A stretch of DNA of 64,000 nt from Pseudomonas sp. 7P_10.2_Bac1. GTDB taxonomy: Bacteria; Pseudomonadota; Gammaproteobacteria; Pseudomonadales; Pseudomonadaceae. The position numbers were made by a program, and so were the translations under genes. The DNA lies in NCBI RefSeq assembly GCF_025465935.1, contig NZ_JANLNV010000040.1, positions 57,848 to 121,847 of the forward strand. The letters are read 5' to 3'. This document shows, in pieces, positions 36,465-45,456 of the stretch. The notes under the pieces are model-generated. The model worked only from the letters and a program-made list of their open reading frames with translations, did no database searches and was not told the origin of the DNA. Position 1 is the stretch's first letter. The number at the start of each line of letters is the position of its first letter.

Positions 36465-38999
36465 TTACCAGAAATAGTCGAGGCGTGCGTAGTAGTACGC
36501 GCCGTCCACGCCGTAGGGTGAGTACCAGCTGTAGGCCGGGTCATCGACAGGCATGAAGTAGTAGAGTTTGGCTTGCTCGCTGAGCTGTTCAGGGCGCTTG
36601 TTGAAAATGTTCAAGCCCCCCACCGACACCTTGAACTGGTCATTGATGTTGTAAGCCACGTCCAGGTCCGTGATGTAGGCCGGCTTGACCTTCTCGTCGC
36701 GGTTGGCGTTGTAGTAGCTCTTGCCGGTGACGGCCGAGAAACGCGACTCCTTGATCGCCACTTCAAAGTCGTCAATAAACCAGGTGTGGGACAGCGAGGT
36801 CTTGTTTTTCGGGAAGGCACTGGTCAGGTTGCCCTGTTTATCGCGCCCCAGCACTTCAACCCCGGTACCGGCCAGCGAACCCGGCTCCTTGATGTCACGG
36901 ATTTCCTGCAGGCTTTGGGTACTGGTGAGGGTCCATTTGCCACGCCCGTACGGGCCGTATTGCGTGCGATAGTCCGCCACCAGATCAATGCCGCGGGTGC
37001 GTGTATCGGCCAGGTTGCCGTAGTAGGCGACGCTCTGGTTGGTGCTCAGCCCGGCCTTGGTCAGCAGTGCGGCGATGTTCGGATCATTGACGCCGCTCAA
37101 GGCGCTGGTCTGCAGGATGCGGTCCTTGATGTCGATTTGGTAGAAGTCGACGGTCACGTCCAGGTTCTGCAACGGTGTGGCCACAAAACCAAAGCTGTAG
37201 TTGAGCGATTTTTCGGGTTTGAGCTCCTTGGAACCCAGCGCGACGGCGGCAGGCGAACCCGGCGGCGCATAGGTGGTGACAGTTTGGCTGAGTACACCCG
37301 TCACCGGGTTGGCGCTCCAGGCCGATGTGCTGGACGAGAAGTGCTGTTGTTGCAGCGATGGCGCTCGGAAACCGTTGTTGACCGCTGCCCGCACGGCAAA
37401 AGTCGGAGTCAGTTGATAGCGGGTCGACAGCTTGCCGCTGGCGGTGTCGCCCACGTCGCTGTAGTGCTCGAACCGCCCCGCTACGCTCAGCTCCCAGTCC
37501 GGGGTCAGCTTTTGGGTCAGATCGATATAACCTGCGGTGTTGCTGCGATCCCAACTGCCTGCCGCCTCAGGGCTAAACCCGCCCCAGCCGGCCGAGCCCG
37601 AATTGGGACGCTTGCCCGCGTTGGGCGAACCCACTGGGTAGACGTAGCCGCCGTCAGCATAAGAGGCGTACTCACCCTTGCGGATCTGATACGTATCGAT
37701 CCGGTACTCCAAGCCGCTGGCCACGTGCAGCGGGCTTTCAAACCAGCCGGTGTCGAATGAGCGCGTGATGTCGAGGTTGTTGGCCCACTGGCTGAATATC
37801 GCCTCGCCGTTGTCGATGTCGGTCGGGCTACTGGGGCCGAAGGAAGCGTTCAGCGAATCGTCGTTGTGGTAGTGCACATCGTTGCGGCCATAGCTGGTGG
37901 ACAGGTCCCAGTCCCAGCCCAGTACGTCCTTGCCCTTGAGGCCAAACACGCTTTGGTAGTCGTCCTCAACCGAGCGGAACTTGGGCAGGAATCCATCCGG
38001 GTAGATTTCCGGAATGTTCTGTGCCGAGTTGGCAGTCCGATAAGTGCCAAAGCCGGTGGAGTCCCGGTGGCTGAAGGTGGTGAATGAGTAAAAATCCAGC
38101 GCGTCGGTGAGCGGTAGCTCGGCGTTATAGGCAAAGCTGTAGGTCTGGGCGCGAGGCTGGCCCATGATCTGCCGGTTGCGACTTTCACCGAACTCGCGCG
38201 GGTCGTCGCCTGAGTAGATTTTGGTGCGGTCCGGGACGGCACCGGCGACGTTACTCGTTTCCTGGATTTTTACATCGCCACTGACGTTGAAAAAACCGTC
38301 GTTGGGCAGTTCAAAGCCTTGGTTGAACAGGGTTTCGCCGGTGGCGCCAAAGTTACCCTTGTGCCCGACGCGCTCGCCGTACTGGCCGTAAATCGCACTG
38401 GCCTGGCCGCCACTTTTGTTGCTCTTGAGGATGATGTTTATCACCCCGGCGATGGCGTCCGAACCGTATTGCGCCGCCGCACCGTCGCGCAGCACTTCGA
38501 TGTGGTCGACGGCACTGACCGGGATCAGGTCCAGGTCCACCGGCGACTGACCGTTAGAGGTCGAGGACGACTGGTGGAAGATCTGTGCGGTGTTGTGTCG
38601 CCGTTTGCCGTTGACCAGCACCAGTACCGCGTTACCGCCCAGACCGCGCAAGGTTGCCGATTTGACCGCGATCCCGGTAGCCCCGGTGAAACCCGCGTCA
38701 TTGGTGTAGGACGGTACCTGGGCCGCCAGCGCATCGCGCAGGTTCTGCTTGCCGGAGCGGGCCAGATCGTCGGCACTGATTACATCAATCGGCGCCAGAC
38801 TTTGAGCAACGGTGCGCGACTCGGCCCGAGAACCGGTCACCACAACCGTTTCAAGGGAGTTATCACTTTTATTCGCGGAATGCTCGGTGTTGCGTATCGA
38901 GTCGTCAGCCAATGCCGCGGCACTGCCAAATAACGACATGACACCAATAGACACCATCAAACCAAGGGGGGAGCGTGGGGTATTTAAACGAACAGTCAT
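36465..38999 (-). CDS. TonB-dependent outer-membrane receptor, copy 2
   Basis: This 844-residue receptor has a signal peptide (cleavage near AAALADDS), a TonB-box/plug region (LETVVVTGSRAES, TLRGLGGNAVLVLVNGKRRH, DGAAAQYGSDAIAGVINIILKS) and a barrel ending YARLDYFW. It is a clear paralogue of copy 1. GCAGGT precedes the ATG. It heads a minus-strand run with the two LLM enzymes and the cupin gene, so ligand uptake and C-S cleavage may be co-expressed. Confidence 0.93.
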   Translation of the reverse strand: MTVRLNTPRSPLGLMVSIGVMSLFGSAAALADDSIRNTEHSANKSDNSLETVVVTGSRAESRTVAQSLAPIDVISADDLARSGKQNLRDALAAQVPSYTNDAGFTGATGIAVKSATLRGLGGNAVLVLVNGKRRHNTAQIFHQSSSTSNGQSPVDLDLIPVSAVDHIEVLRDGAAAQYGSDAIAGVINIILKSNKSGGQASAIYGQYGERVGHKGNFGATGETLFNQGFELPNDGFFNVSGDVKIQETSNVAGAVPDRTKIYSGDDPREFGESRNRQIMGQPRAQTYSFAYNAELPLTDALDFYSFTTFSHRDSTGFGTYRTANSAQNIPEIYPDGFLPKFRSVEDDYQSVFGLKGKDVLGWDWDLSTSYGRNDVHYHNDDSLNASFGPSSPTDIDNGEAIFSQWANNLDITRSFDTGWFESPLHVASGLEYRIDTYQIRKGEYASYADGGYVYPVGSPNAGKRPNSGSAGWGGFSPEAAGSWDRSNTAGYIDLTQKLTPDWELSVAGRFEHYSDVGDTASGKLSTRYQLTPTFAVRAAVNNGFRAPSLQQQHFSSSTSAWSANPVTGVLSQTVTTYAPPGSPAAVALGSKELKPEKSLNYSFGFVATPLQNLDVTVDFYQIDIKDRILQTSALSGVNDPNIAALLTKAGLSTNQSVAYYGNLADTRTRGIDLVADYRTQYGPYGRGKWTLTSTQSLQEIRDIKEPGSLAGTGVEVLGRDKQGNLTSAFPKNKTSLSHTWFIDDFEVAIKESRFSAVTGKSYYNANRDEKVKPAYITDLDVAYNINDQFKVSVGGLNIFNKRPEQLSEQAKLYYFMPVDDPAYSWYSPYGVDGAYYYARLDYFW

Positions 39000-39109
39000 G
39001 GACTACCTGCAAAAAATCAATTTATTGCTGGCGTGGTGGACGTTCCTGGCCATCTAACAAGGATTATGAGATGCGGTACCTGGTGGGGGCGTGCGCGCTA
39101 TTAAATACG

Positions 39110-39126
39110 GTTATCCGGCGGATAAC
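39110..39126. promoter_or_regulatory. Palindrome GTTATCCG-G-CGGATAAC upstream of TonB receptor 2
   Basis: Two perfect 8-base arms flank one base, centred 119 bp upstream of the TonB receptor start, in the gap after the SfnB-like gene. A dimeric repressor or activator site is likely. A weak terminator of the preceding gene is possible but there is no U-run. Confidence 0.5.
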
Positions 39127-39150
39127 ACTAATGGCTTACAGTGGGAATAG

Positions 39151-40392
39151 TTAAAACACGAGTCCTTCGCGAAGATGAGTGGTAGTTTCATTGATATAAA
39201 AATCACCCACTACCCGAGTTTTATGCAACAACGGATTATGGTTTAAAACTGTCCGGATATTTCGCCAATGCCGGTCAAAGTTATATGTTCTCGAGGTAGC
39301 AGAACCACCACCGACCTCAAACATTACTTCTGCAGAACGCAGCGCCAGCCTGGCCACGACCACTTGCATCTGAGCATTACTGATCGAGGCTTCGATCAAT
39401 TGTTGGTCCAGCGTCGGTGCGTTATTTATCAACGCCTGGGAACTGATATCCAGAATACGCGCAGTGTTGGCAATCAAGGCATCCACGGCGTACACGTTGG
39501 AGGCGATTTCACCGACCACCTGCTGCACAAACTGATCGTCACGGGCTACATCCACCGGGCTATGCATGGCGGCGCGCGCCTGTTTACGCACATAAGTCAA
39601 CGCGTCTTCGCGAATGTTGCGCACCACCCCGGCGGCGCAAGCAGCCAGGTGCAACTGGCGCAAGGTCGAGCAATGCCGCCCCACCTCGGCGTTGTGACTG
39701 CGAGTTTTGAGTTCGCTGGCAAACACCTGGACGTTGTCCAGCAACACCCCGCCGCTTGCTGTCAGGCGCTGGCCCATGCCATCCCAGTCATCCAGGACGT
39801 TAATCCCGGGACGGTCAGCAGGCAACAGCACGGAAATCATTTGCCCTTCATCATTGGTTGCCGAAAACGACAGGAAATCTGAATAGGCCGAGCCAGTGGC
39901 GTACCACTTCTTGCCGTTCAAGCGGTATTCATCACCTGCGCGGGTCAAGCGCGTCAGGATGGTGCCCAGCGGCGCGCCGACTTCCGTGTGAGCACCGGCA
40001 AACAGCTTGCCGTCGAGGATTTTGTTGACGTAATCCTGCTTTTCGGCGGTGTCCTGACTATGGATCACGGCCTCGGTGAAGTTGAAATGTGAGCGCAAGG
40101 CATGGGCCACGTTAGGATCGGCACTGGCCAGGGCGGCAATTACTTCAATGTAGTCGCTGACACTCCCACCCGGCCCACCGAGGGACTGCGGAATGCGCAG
40201 GGCACCCAGCCCGGCTTCACGGATCAGAGCGAACGCGGCAAACGGCAACTCACGCTGCAGATCACGTTGCGAGGCGCCTTTGGCAATCTCTTCGACCAGT
40301 GCTGGAACACGCGCCAACACCGTGTGCAGGTCTTGCGCAGACGATGTCCGAGGGCGAACTGAGCGGACATCAATAGTTTGATTAAGTGTCAC
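39151..40392 (-). CDS. SfnB/DszC-like flavin-dependent monooxygenase, copy 2
   Basis: This protein of about 413 residues has the acyl-CoA-dehydrogenase fold: LGALRIPQSLGGPGG in the N-domain, GAHTEVGAPLGT and WDGMGQRLTASGGVLLDNVQV in the beta-domain, and FDRHWRNIRTVLNHNP near the end, as in the SfnB/DszC group. The GTG used as start has GAGG six bases upstream and gives an N-terminus matching the paralogue at 27377. An ATG 32 codons earlier lacks a binding site. It is divergent from the second dppB. It may oxidise sulfur or the adjacent carbon. Confidence 0.82.
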   Translation of the reverse strand: MTLNQTIDVRSVRPRTSSAQDLHTVLARVPALVEEIAKGASQRDLQRELPFAAFALIREAGLGALRIPQSLGGPGGSVSDYIEVIAALASADPNVAHALRSHFNFTEAVIHSQDTAEKQDYVNKILDGKLFAGAHTEVGAPLGTILTRLTRAGDEYRLNGKKWYATGSAYSDFLSFSATNDEGQMISVLLPADRPGINVLDDWDGMGQRLTASGGVLLDNVQVFASELKTRSHNAEVGRHCSTLRQLHLAACAAGVVRNIREDALTYVRKQARAAMHSPVDVARDDQFVQQVVGEIASNVYAVDALIANTARILDISSQALINNAPTLDQQLIEASISNAQMQVVVARLALRSAEVMFEVGGGSATSRTYNFDRHWRNIRTVLNHNPLLHKTRVVGDFYINETTTHLREGLVF

Positions 40393-40669
40393 ACTTGCCT
40401 CAACTAACGAGCGTATTAAAGTGTCCTGCTCATTTAGAGCAGAGCTTATAACTTTTTGTGCTTTACGGAACTTTACGCTTACCAACATATCGGTTGGAGG
40501 CCGACAGTAATCATCCCTCAACCGTCCGTCAATCATTGAGACTTGGCGACCGTATATCTTTTTTATCTATGCTTAGACATGCCCAACAGCATAACAATAG
40601 AACCTTTTCATTTATTGACAAAGGTTATAAGCACCCCGTTAATAGCGTCGCACTAAACGGGATAAAACA

Positions 40670-41659
40670 ATGAACACCCTTTTGAATTTAGCCTCTACGC
40701 TCTGGCGCACGTTATTGCATACCGTGCCGACCCTGCTCGGTATTTTGTTAATTAACTTCTTCTTGCTGCATCTGGCGCCGGGGGATGCCGCCGATGTCAT
40801 GGCCGGTGAATCGGGTTCGGCCACGCCAGAAAGTCTGGCGGCATTGCGCAGTCAGTTTGGCCTGGACCAATCACTGGCCGTGCAGCTGTGGCATTACCTG
40901 GGCAACTTGGCGCACTTCAATCTGGGCTATTCACCGCGCTACGGTTCTTCGGTCGAAACCCTCATCTACCAACGTCTGGGCACGACCCTGACCCTGATGC
41001 TGCTAGCCCTGTCTTGCTCTCTGGTACTGGGTATCGCTCTCGGTATGCTGATGGCGCACTGGAAAGGTCGCTGGCCTGATCGCGTGCTATCGGTGTGCTC
41101 GCAATTCTTCTATTCCGTGCCGGGATTCTGGATCGGCCTGATGCTGATCGTGGTGTTCTCGGTCAAGCTCGGCTGGTTGCCGACCGGCGGGGCCGGCACC
41201 ATCGGGGCCGAACTGCAGGGCTGGGCGGCGATACTCGATACCCTGCGCTATATGGCCTTGCCCGCCAGCTCCCTGGCGCTGATCTATATCGCTATTTATG
41301 CCCGCCTGACCCGAGCTTCCATGCTCGAAGCCGGGGCACAAGACTATGTGCGCACCGCCACGGCCAAGGGGCTTTCGCCATGGGTCATTACCTTCAAACA
41401 CGTGTTGCGCAATGCCCTGCTGCCGATTACTACCATGGCCGGCCTGCATCTGGGCGGCATGCTCGGAGGGGCGGTGGTGATCGAAACCGTGTTCAGCCTG
41501 CCCGGCCTCGGGCGCCTGGCCTATGACGCGGTCATGGCACGCGACTACAACGTCCTGCTGGGGATTTTGCTGGTGTCGTCATTGCTGGTGATCGTCACCA
41601 ATGTGTTGGTGGACGTGCTGCAGAGCGCGCTGGACCCACGCATCGGGAGCCGCCGATGA
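40670..41659 (+). CDS. ABC permease, DppB type, second set
   Basis: This 329-residue permease is a paralogue of that at 24369-25388. It has LLINFFLLHLAPGDAADVMAGESG, RSQFGLDQSLAVQLWHYLG, YSVPGFWIGLMLIVVFS and the coupling loop DYVRTATAKGLSPWV. It heads an operon dppB-dppC-aldo/keto reductase-binding protein with no ATPase gene, so it may borrow the fused ATPase at 21571-23376. Confidence 0.92.
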   Translation: MNTLLNLASTLWRTLLHTVPTLLGILLINFFLLHLAPGDAADVMAGESGSATPESLAALRSQFGLDQSLAVQLWHYLGNLAHFNLGYSPRYGSSVETLIYQRLGTTLTLMLLALSCSLVLGIALGMLMAHWKGRWPDRVLSVCSQFFYSVPGFWIGLMLIVVFSVKLGWLPTGGAGTIGAELQGWAAILDTLRYMALPASSLALIYIAIYARLTRASMLEAGAQDYVRTATAKGLSPWVITFKHVLRNALLPITTMAGLHLGGMLGGAVVIETVFSLPGLGRLAYDAVMARDYNVLLGILLVSSLLVIVTNVLVDVLQSALDPRIGSRR

Positions 41660-42507
41660 GCACCCCGCGTCGCGTCGCATTGTGGCGTTTTTTGGCCAAC
41701 CCGATCGCCGTCGGCGGGCTGGTATTTCTGGTGGCCGTCGCCCTGCTCGCCTTGTTCGCGCCCCTGCTTTACCCCGGTGATCCATTGGCGATGGAAGCCG
41801 AACCGCTGTTGTGGCCGGGTCAGGACTGGCACTACCCACTGGGCACGGACGCACTGGGCCGTGACGTGATGGCGGGCGTGGTGCACGGCGGTCGCGTCTC
41901 GCTGCAAGTGGGCTTGTTCGCCAGCCTGTTTGGGGTACTGCTGGGGCTGAGTATCGGCGCGCTGGCCGGGTATTTCGGCGGACGGATCGATTACGGGCTG
42001 CAACGCTTGATCGAGATCTTCCAGACCATGCCCAGCTTTGTCTTGTTGGTGGCGCTGGTCGCTATTGTCCAGCCCTCGGTACCGACGCTGATTTTCGCCA
42101 TTGGCATCACCTCGTGGCCCACCGTGGCCCGGTTAATGCGCGCCGAAGTACGTTCGATCCGTGAGCGCGAATACATCCTCGCGGCCCGCAGCGTCGGCTA
42201 CACGCACCTGCGCATCATCATCTGCGAAGTGCTGCCCAACATTCTGCCGACACTGATTGTGACGGCCTCGATCATGGTGGCTTCGGCAGTGCTGATGGAG
42301 TCTGCCCTGTCTTTCATGGGCCTGGGCGATCCGAACCTAGTGAGCTGGGGCAGCATGATCGGTAGCGGCCGCGAGCAGATTCGCACCGCCTGGTACCTCA
42401 CAGCCATCCCTGGCCTGGCAATTTTCTTCACCGTTCTGGCATTCAACCTGATGGGCGACGGTCTGAACGACGCCTTCAACCCTACCCAGGCCCAAGGCCG
42501 CACATAA
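41656..42507 (+). CDS. ABC permease, DppC type, second set
   Basis: This 283-residue permease has YPLGTDALGRDVMAGVVHGGRVSL, the coupling loop REREYILAARSVGYTHLRI and FMGLGDPNLVSWGSMIGSGREQ. It overlaps the dppB stop by four bases (ATGA). It lacks the N-terminal extension of the first DppC. With the upstream DppB it forms the channel for the binding protein at 43588-45183. Confidence 0.93.
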   Translation: MSTPRRVALWRFLANPIAVGGLVFLVAVALLALFAPLLYPGDPLAMEAEPLLWPGQDWHYPLGTDALGRDVMAGVVHGGRVSLQVGLFASLFGVLLGLSIGALAGYFGGRIDYGLQRLIEIFQTMPSFVLLVALVAIVQPSVPTLIFAIGITSWPTVARLMRAEVRSIREREYILAARSVGYTHLRIIICEVLPNILPTLIVTASIMVASAVLMESALSFMGLGDPNLVSWGSMIGSGREQIRTAWYLTAIPGLAIFFTVLAFNLMGDGLNDAFNPTQAQGRT

Positions 42508-42523
42508 CCCGGGAACTCACCCC

Positions 42524-43528
42524 ATGGACTATCGCTATCTGGGCCGCAGCGCCCTTAAGGTTTCACCCCTGACACTGGGCAGCATGATGTTCGGCGGCCC
42601 CACCGACGAGGCGACTTCGCAGCGCATCATCGCCAAAGCGTTTGATCAGGGCGTCAACTTTATCGACACGGCTGACGTCTACCATGACGGGCAGTCCGAA
42701 AGCGTTGTGGGCCGCGCCATTCGTGACCAGCGTCATCATTGGGTGCTGGCGACCAAGTTCGGCTACTCGCGCGCCGGGCGCCCTAACGTGGGTGGACAGT
42801 CGCGCAAGTGGATCATCCAGTCAGTGGAAGACAGCCTTCGCCGCCTGGGCACCGACTACATCGACATTCTGTACTTCCACCACGCCACCTTTGATGCGCC
42901 ACTGGGTGAAGGTGTGCGCGCCATCGCCGACCTGATCAGGCAAGGCAAGTTGCGGCACTTTGGGGTATCTAACTTCCGTGGCTGGCGCATTGCCGAGGTG
43001 GCCCAACTGGCAGATGAGCTGGGCATCGACCGCCCGGTGGCCAGCCAGCCGCTGTACAACATCGTCAACCGTACCGCTGAAGCCGAGCAGATCCCGGCGG
43101 CCAATCATTTCGGCCTCGGGGTGGTGACCTACAGCCCGTTGGCCCGTGGCGTACTGACCGGCAAATACCAGCCGAACGTACAACCGCACGCCGACTCGCG
43201 GGTCGGGCGCAGTGATAAACGCGTGCTGGAAACCGAATGGCGGCCCGAGTCGCTAGTGGTTGCGCAACGCATTCAGGAACACCTGAGCGGGCGCAACATC
43301 ACCCCGGCTGACTTCGCCCTGGCCTGGGTGCTGAACAATCGCCAGGTCACTTCAGCCATCGCCGGGCCGCGTACCGAAGCGCAGTGGGATGACTACCAGC
43401 GTGCCTTGCAGGTGAAAATCACGGCGCAGGATGAAGCCTTTATTGACCAGTTGGTCAGCCCTGGCCACACCTCCACTTTGGGCTTTACCGATCCGGGTCA
43501 CCCGATCGAAGGCCGTACCCCTCGTTAA
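42524..43528 (+). CDS. Aldo/keto reductase, second copy
   Basis: This 334-residue aldo/keto reductase has NFIDTADVYHDGQSE (Asp, Tyr), ATKFGYSR (Lys), ILYFHHATFD (His) and SAIAGPRTEAQWDDY. It is close to the copy at 20502-21524. It sits between the permeases and the binding protein gene, so it is co-transcribed with import. In the sulfoquinovose monooxygenase pathway an LLM enzyme makes an aldehyde that an aldo/keto reductase then reduces; a similar division of labour is possible here. Confidence 0.9.
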   Translation: MDYRYLGRSALKVSPLTLGSMMFGGPTDEATSQRIIAKAFDQGVNFIDTADVYHDGQSESVVGRAIRDQRHHWVLATKFGYSRAGRPNVGGQSRKWIIQSVEDSLRRLGTDYIDILYFHHATFDAPLGEGVRAIADLIRQGKLRHFGVSNFRGWRIAEVAQLADELGIDRPVASQPLYNIVNRTAEAEQIPAANHFGLGVVTYSPLARGVLTGKYQPNVQPHADSRVGRSDKRVLETEWRPESLVVAQRIQEHLSGRNITPADFALAWVLNNRQVTSAIAGPRTEAQWDDYQRALQVKITAQDEAFIDQLVSPGHTSTLGFTDPGHPIEGRTPR

Positions 43529-43537
43529 ACCTTCTCG

Positions 43538-43563
43538 CCTTGTGGGCGACCACGCCCACAAGG
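43538..43563 (+). terminator. 11-bp perfect hairpin before third binding protein
   Basis: CCTTGTGGGCG and CGCCCACAAGG enclose ACCA, 24 bp before the binding protein start and 9 bp after the reductase stop. A similar hairpin precedes the copy 2 binding protein at 31313. There is no full U-run; partial termination or transcript protection is likely. Confidence 0.6.
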
Positions 43564-43587
43564 TTCAGTCTTGCTACGGACCTCCCC

Positions 43588-45183
43588 ATGAACCTGACCC
43601 GACGCCAGTTACTGGCTTACACCAGCGCCACGGCTGCCCTGCTGCAACTGGCGCCGCGCTTTTCATTCGCCGATGACACGCCCGTGCGTGGCGGCACGCT
43701 GAAGATGCACATCGCCATCGAACCGCCGATTCTGGTCAACCTGACCCATACCGCAGGCGCGGCGGTGTACATCACCGGCAAAGTGACTGAAGGGTTACTG
43801 ACCTATGACCTGGACCTCAACCCCCAACCACAACTGGCCACGGCGTGGACCGTCAGCGACGATGGCCTGACGTACACCTTCAGTTTGCGCGAAGGGGTGA
43901 AATGGCATGACGGCGAGGCGTTCAGCGCCGATGACGTGGTGTACTCGCTGCACACCCTCAAGAACTCCAACCCGCGCGGCCGCGCCACCTTTGCCAACGT
44001 CGCGGACATCACCGCGATCAACCCGCATCTGGTACAACTCACCCTCAACAAACCGGCCCCTTACTTGCTGAGCGCGCTGGCGGCCTGTGAGTCACCGATC
44101 GTCGCCAAGCACGTGTATGGCGATGCCAACCCGCAAACCCACCCCAACGCCAGTGCACCGATAGGCACCGGCCCTTTCGTGTTCAAAGAGTGGGTCCGTG
44201 GCAGCCATGTGATTCTTGAGCGCAACCCCCACTATTGGGATGCGCCCAAGCCCTACCTTGACCGCATCATCGTGCGCTTTATTGCGGACTCGGCAGCCAC
44301 CGTGGCGGCACTGGAGGCCGGAGAGATCGATATCTCTACCGGCGGAGTGCCGCTCAGCGACATCGAACGGATCAAGAGCAACCCGCGTCTGAGTATCGAA
44401 GACCGTGGCGAGCCGTACATCAACGGGATAACCCGAGTCGAATTCAACCTCGACAACCCGTACTTGAAACAGCACGCCGTGCGCGCGGCCATCGCCCATG
44501 CGGTCAACCTCGAATTCATTCGCAAGGCGATCTTCCTGGGCTATGGTCAACCGCTGTACGGACCGATCAGCCCGCAGATGAAAAACTTCTATGCACAAGA
44601 CCTGCCCCGCTATGAGTTCGACGTGGACAAGGCCAACCAGTTACTCGACGATGCTGGCCTGGGCCGTGACCCCCGTGGCGTGCGCTTCAAACTGACCCTC
44701 GATCCGCTGCCCGGCCCGGAAACCTATCGTCGCACTGCCGACTACATCAAGCAGGCACTGGCCAAGATCGGCATCCAGGTCACCTTGCGTTCCCAGGACT
44801 TCGCCACCTACGTCAAACGCGTATACACCGACCGCGACTTCGACTTCACCCTCAATGGCATGAGCAACCTGTTTGACCCCACCGTGGGCGTACAACGCCT
44901 GTATTGGTCAAAAAACTTCCAGCCTGGCGTGCCCTTCTCCAATGGCTCGCACTACAACAGCCCACAGGTCGACCAACTGCTTGAAGCGGCAGCAGTGGAA
45001 ACCGACGTACAAAAACGTTTTGCCTTGTTCGCCGAGTTCCAGAAAGCTGTGATCCAGGACCTGCCCGACCTCGGGATATCGACCTTGGTCAACCCGATCG
45101 TCTATGACAAACGGGTCCAGCAATTCTTCGTCGGGGCAGAAGGGTTAGGCAGCAACGCAGCAGAGATTTTTATGGCGTCATGA
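43588..45183 (+). CDS. Tat-exported family 5 ABC solute-binding protein, copy 3
   Basis: This 531-residue protein starts NLTRRQLLAYTS, a twin-arginine signal, cleaved near FSFADDT. Class marks are LREGVKWHDGEAFSADDVVYSL, IGTGPFVFKEWVRGSH and VRAAIAHAVNLEFI. It is more distant from copies 1 and 2 than those are from each other. It ends the second ABC operon. The first in-frame ATG with the Tat motif was used; a GTG or TTG further upstream falls in the hairpin. Confidence 0.92.
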   Translation: MNLTRRQLLAYTSATAALLQLAPRFSFADDTPVRGGTLKMHIAIEPPILVNLTHTAGAAVYITGKVTEGLLTYDLDLNPQPQLATAWTVSDDGLTYTFSLREGVKWHDGEAFSADDVVYSLHTLKNSNPRGRATFANVADITAINPHLVQLTLNKPAPYLLSALAACESPIVAKHVYGDANPQTHPNASAPIGTGPFVFKEWVRGSHVILERNPHYWDAPKPYLDRIIVRFIADSAATVAALEAGEIDISTGGVPLSDIERIKSNPRLSIEDRGEPYINGITRVEFNLDNPYLKQHAVRAAIAHAVNLEFIRKAIFLGYGQPLYGPISPQMKNFYAQDLPRYEFDVDKANQLLDDAGLGRDPRGVRFKLTLDPLPGPETYRRTADYIKQALAKIGIQVTLRSQDFATYVKRVYTDRDFDFTLNGMSNLFDPTVGVQRLYWSKNFQPGVPFSNGSHYNSPQVDQLLEAAAVETDVQKRFALFAEFQKAVIQDLPDLGISTLVNPIVYDKRVQQFFVGAEGLGSNAAEIFMAS

Positions 45184-45288
45184 GTATTTGGCACAAGGCT
45201 GCGGGTCATCAAAACCGCCTTTTTTCGCGCTCATTTAACTACGCACACCGTATGACCAGTTGCAGCGGCTGCAGCGAGTAAAGCATCT

Positions 45289-45456
45289 TTATTTTTTACC
45301 CGCTGTCCTGAACAAAGGCAGAGCCAGAAATAGCAGCCCGCCACCCAGCAATGTGGTGCCAAAGCTGGCGTGGCCGGCAACTATCATCCCCAGCCCTGCA
45401 ACGATCCCGGCGAGCCCCACCATACGAATGTTCTTGTCCGGCGACTTCAGTTCCAT
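45289..45456 (-). CDS. Small inner-membrane protein of about 55 residues
   Basis: The product begins MELKSPDKNIRM, has one or two hydrophobic spans (VGLAGIVAGLGMIVAGHASFG, TLLGGGLLFLALPLF) and ends RTAGKK. AAGGGAG lies ten bases upstream of the ATG. No family recognised. It lies alone after the third binding protein, in the opposite direction. Confidence 0.6.
   Translation of the reverse strand: MELKSPDKNIRMVGLAGIVAGLGMIVAGHASFGTTLLGGGLLFLALPLFRTAGKK

Noticed and set aside
36573..37760. 395-codon plus-strand frame
   Set aside because: Antisense to the second TonB receptor; no motif or starting site.
25702..45183. Peptide or nickel transport for the Dpp-type genes
   Set aside because: The fold is shared with peptide and nickel systems, but no peptidase or nickel enzyme is near, while many sulfur oxidation genes are.
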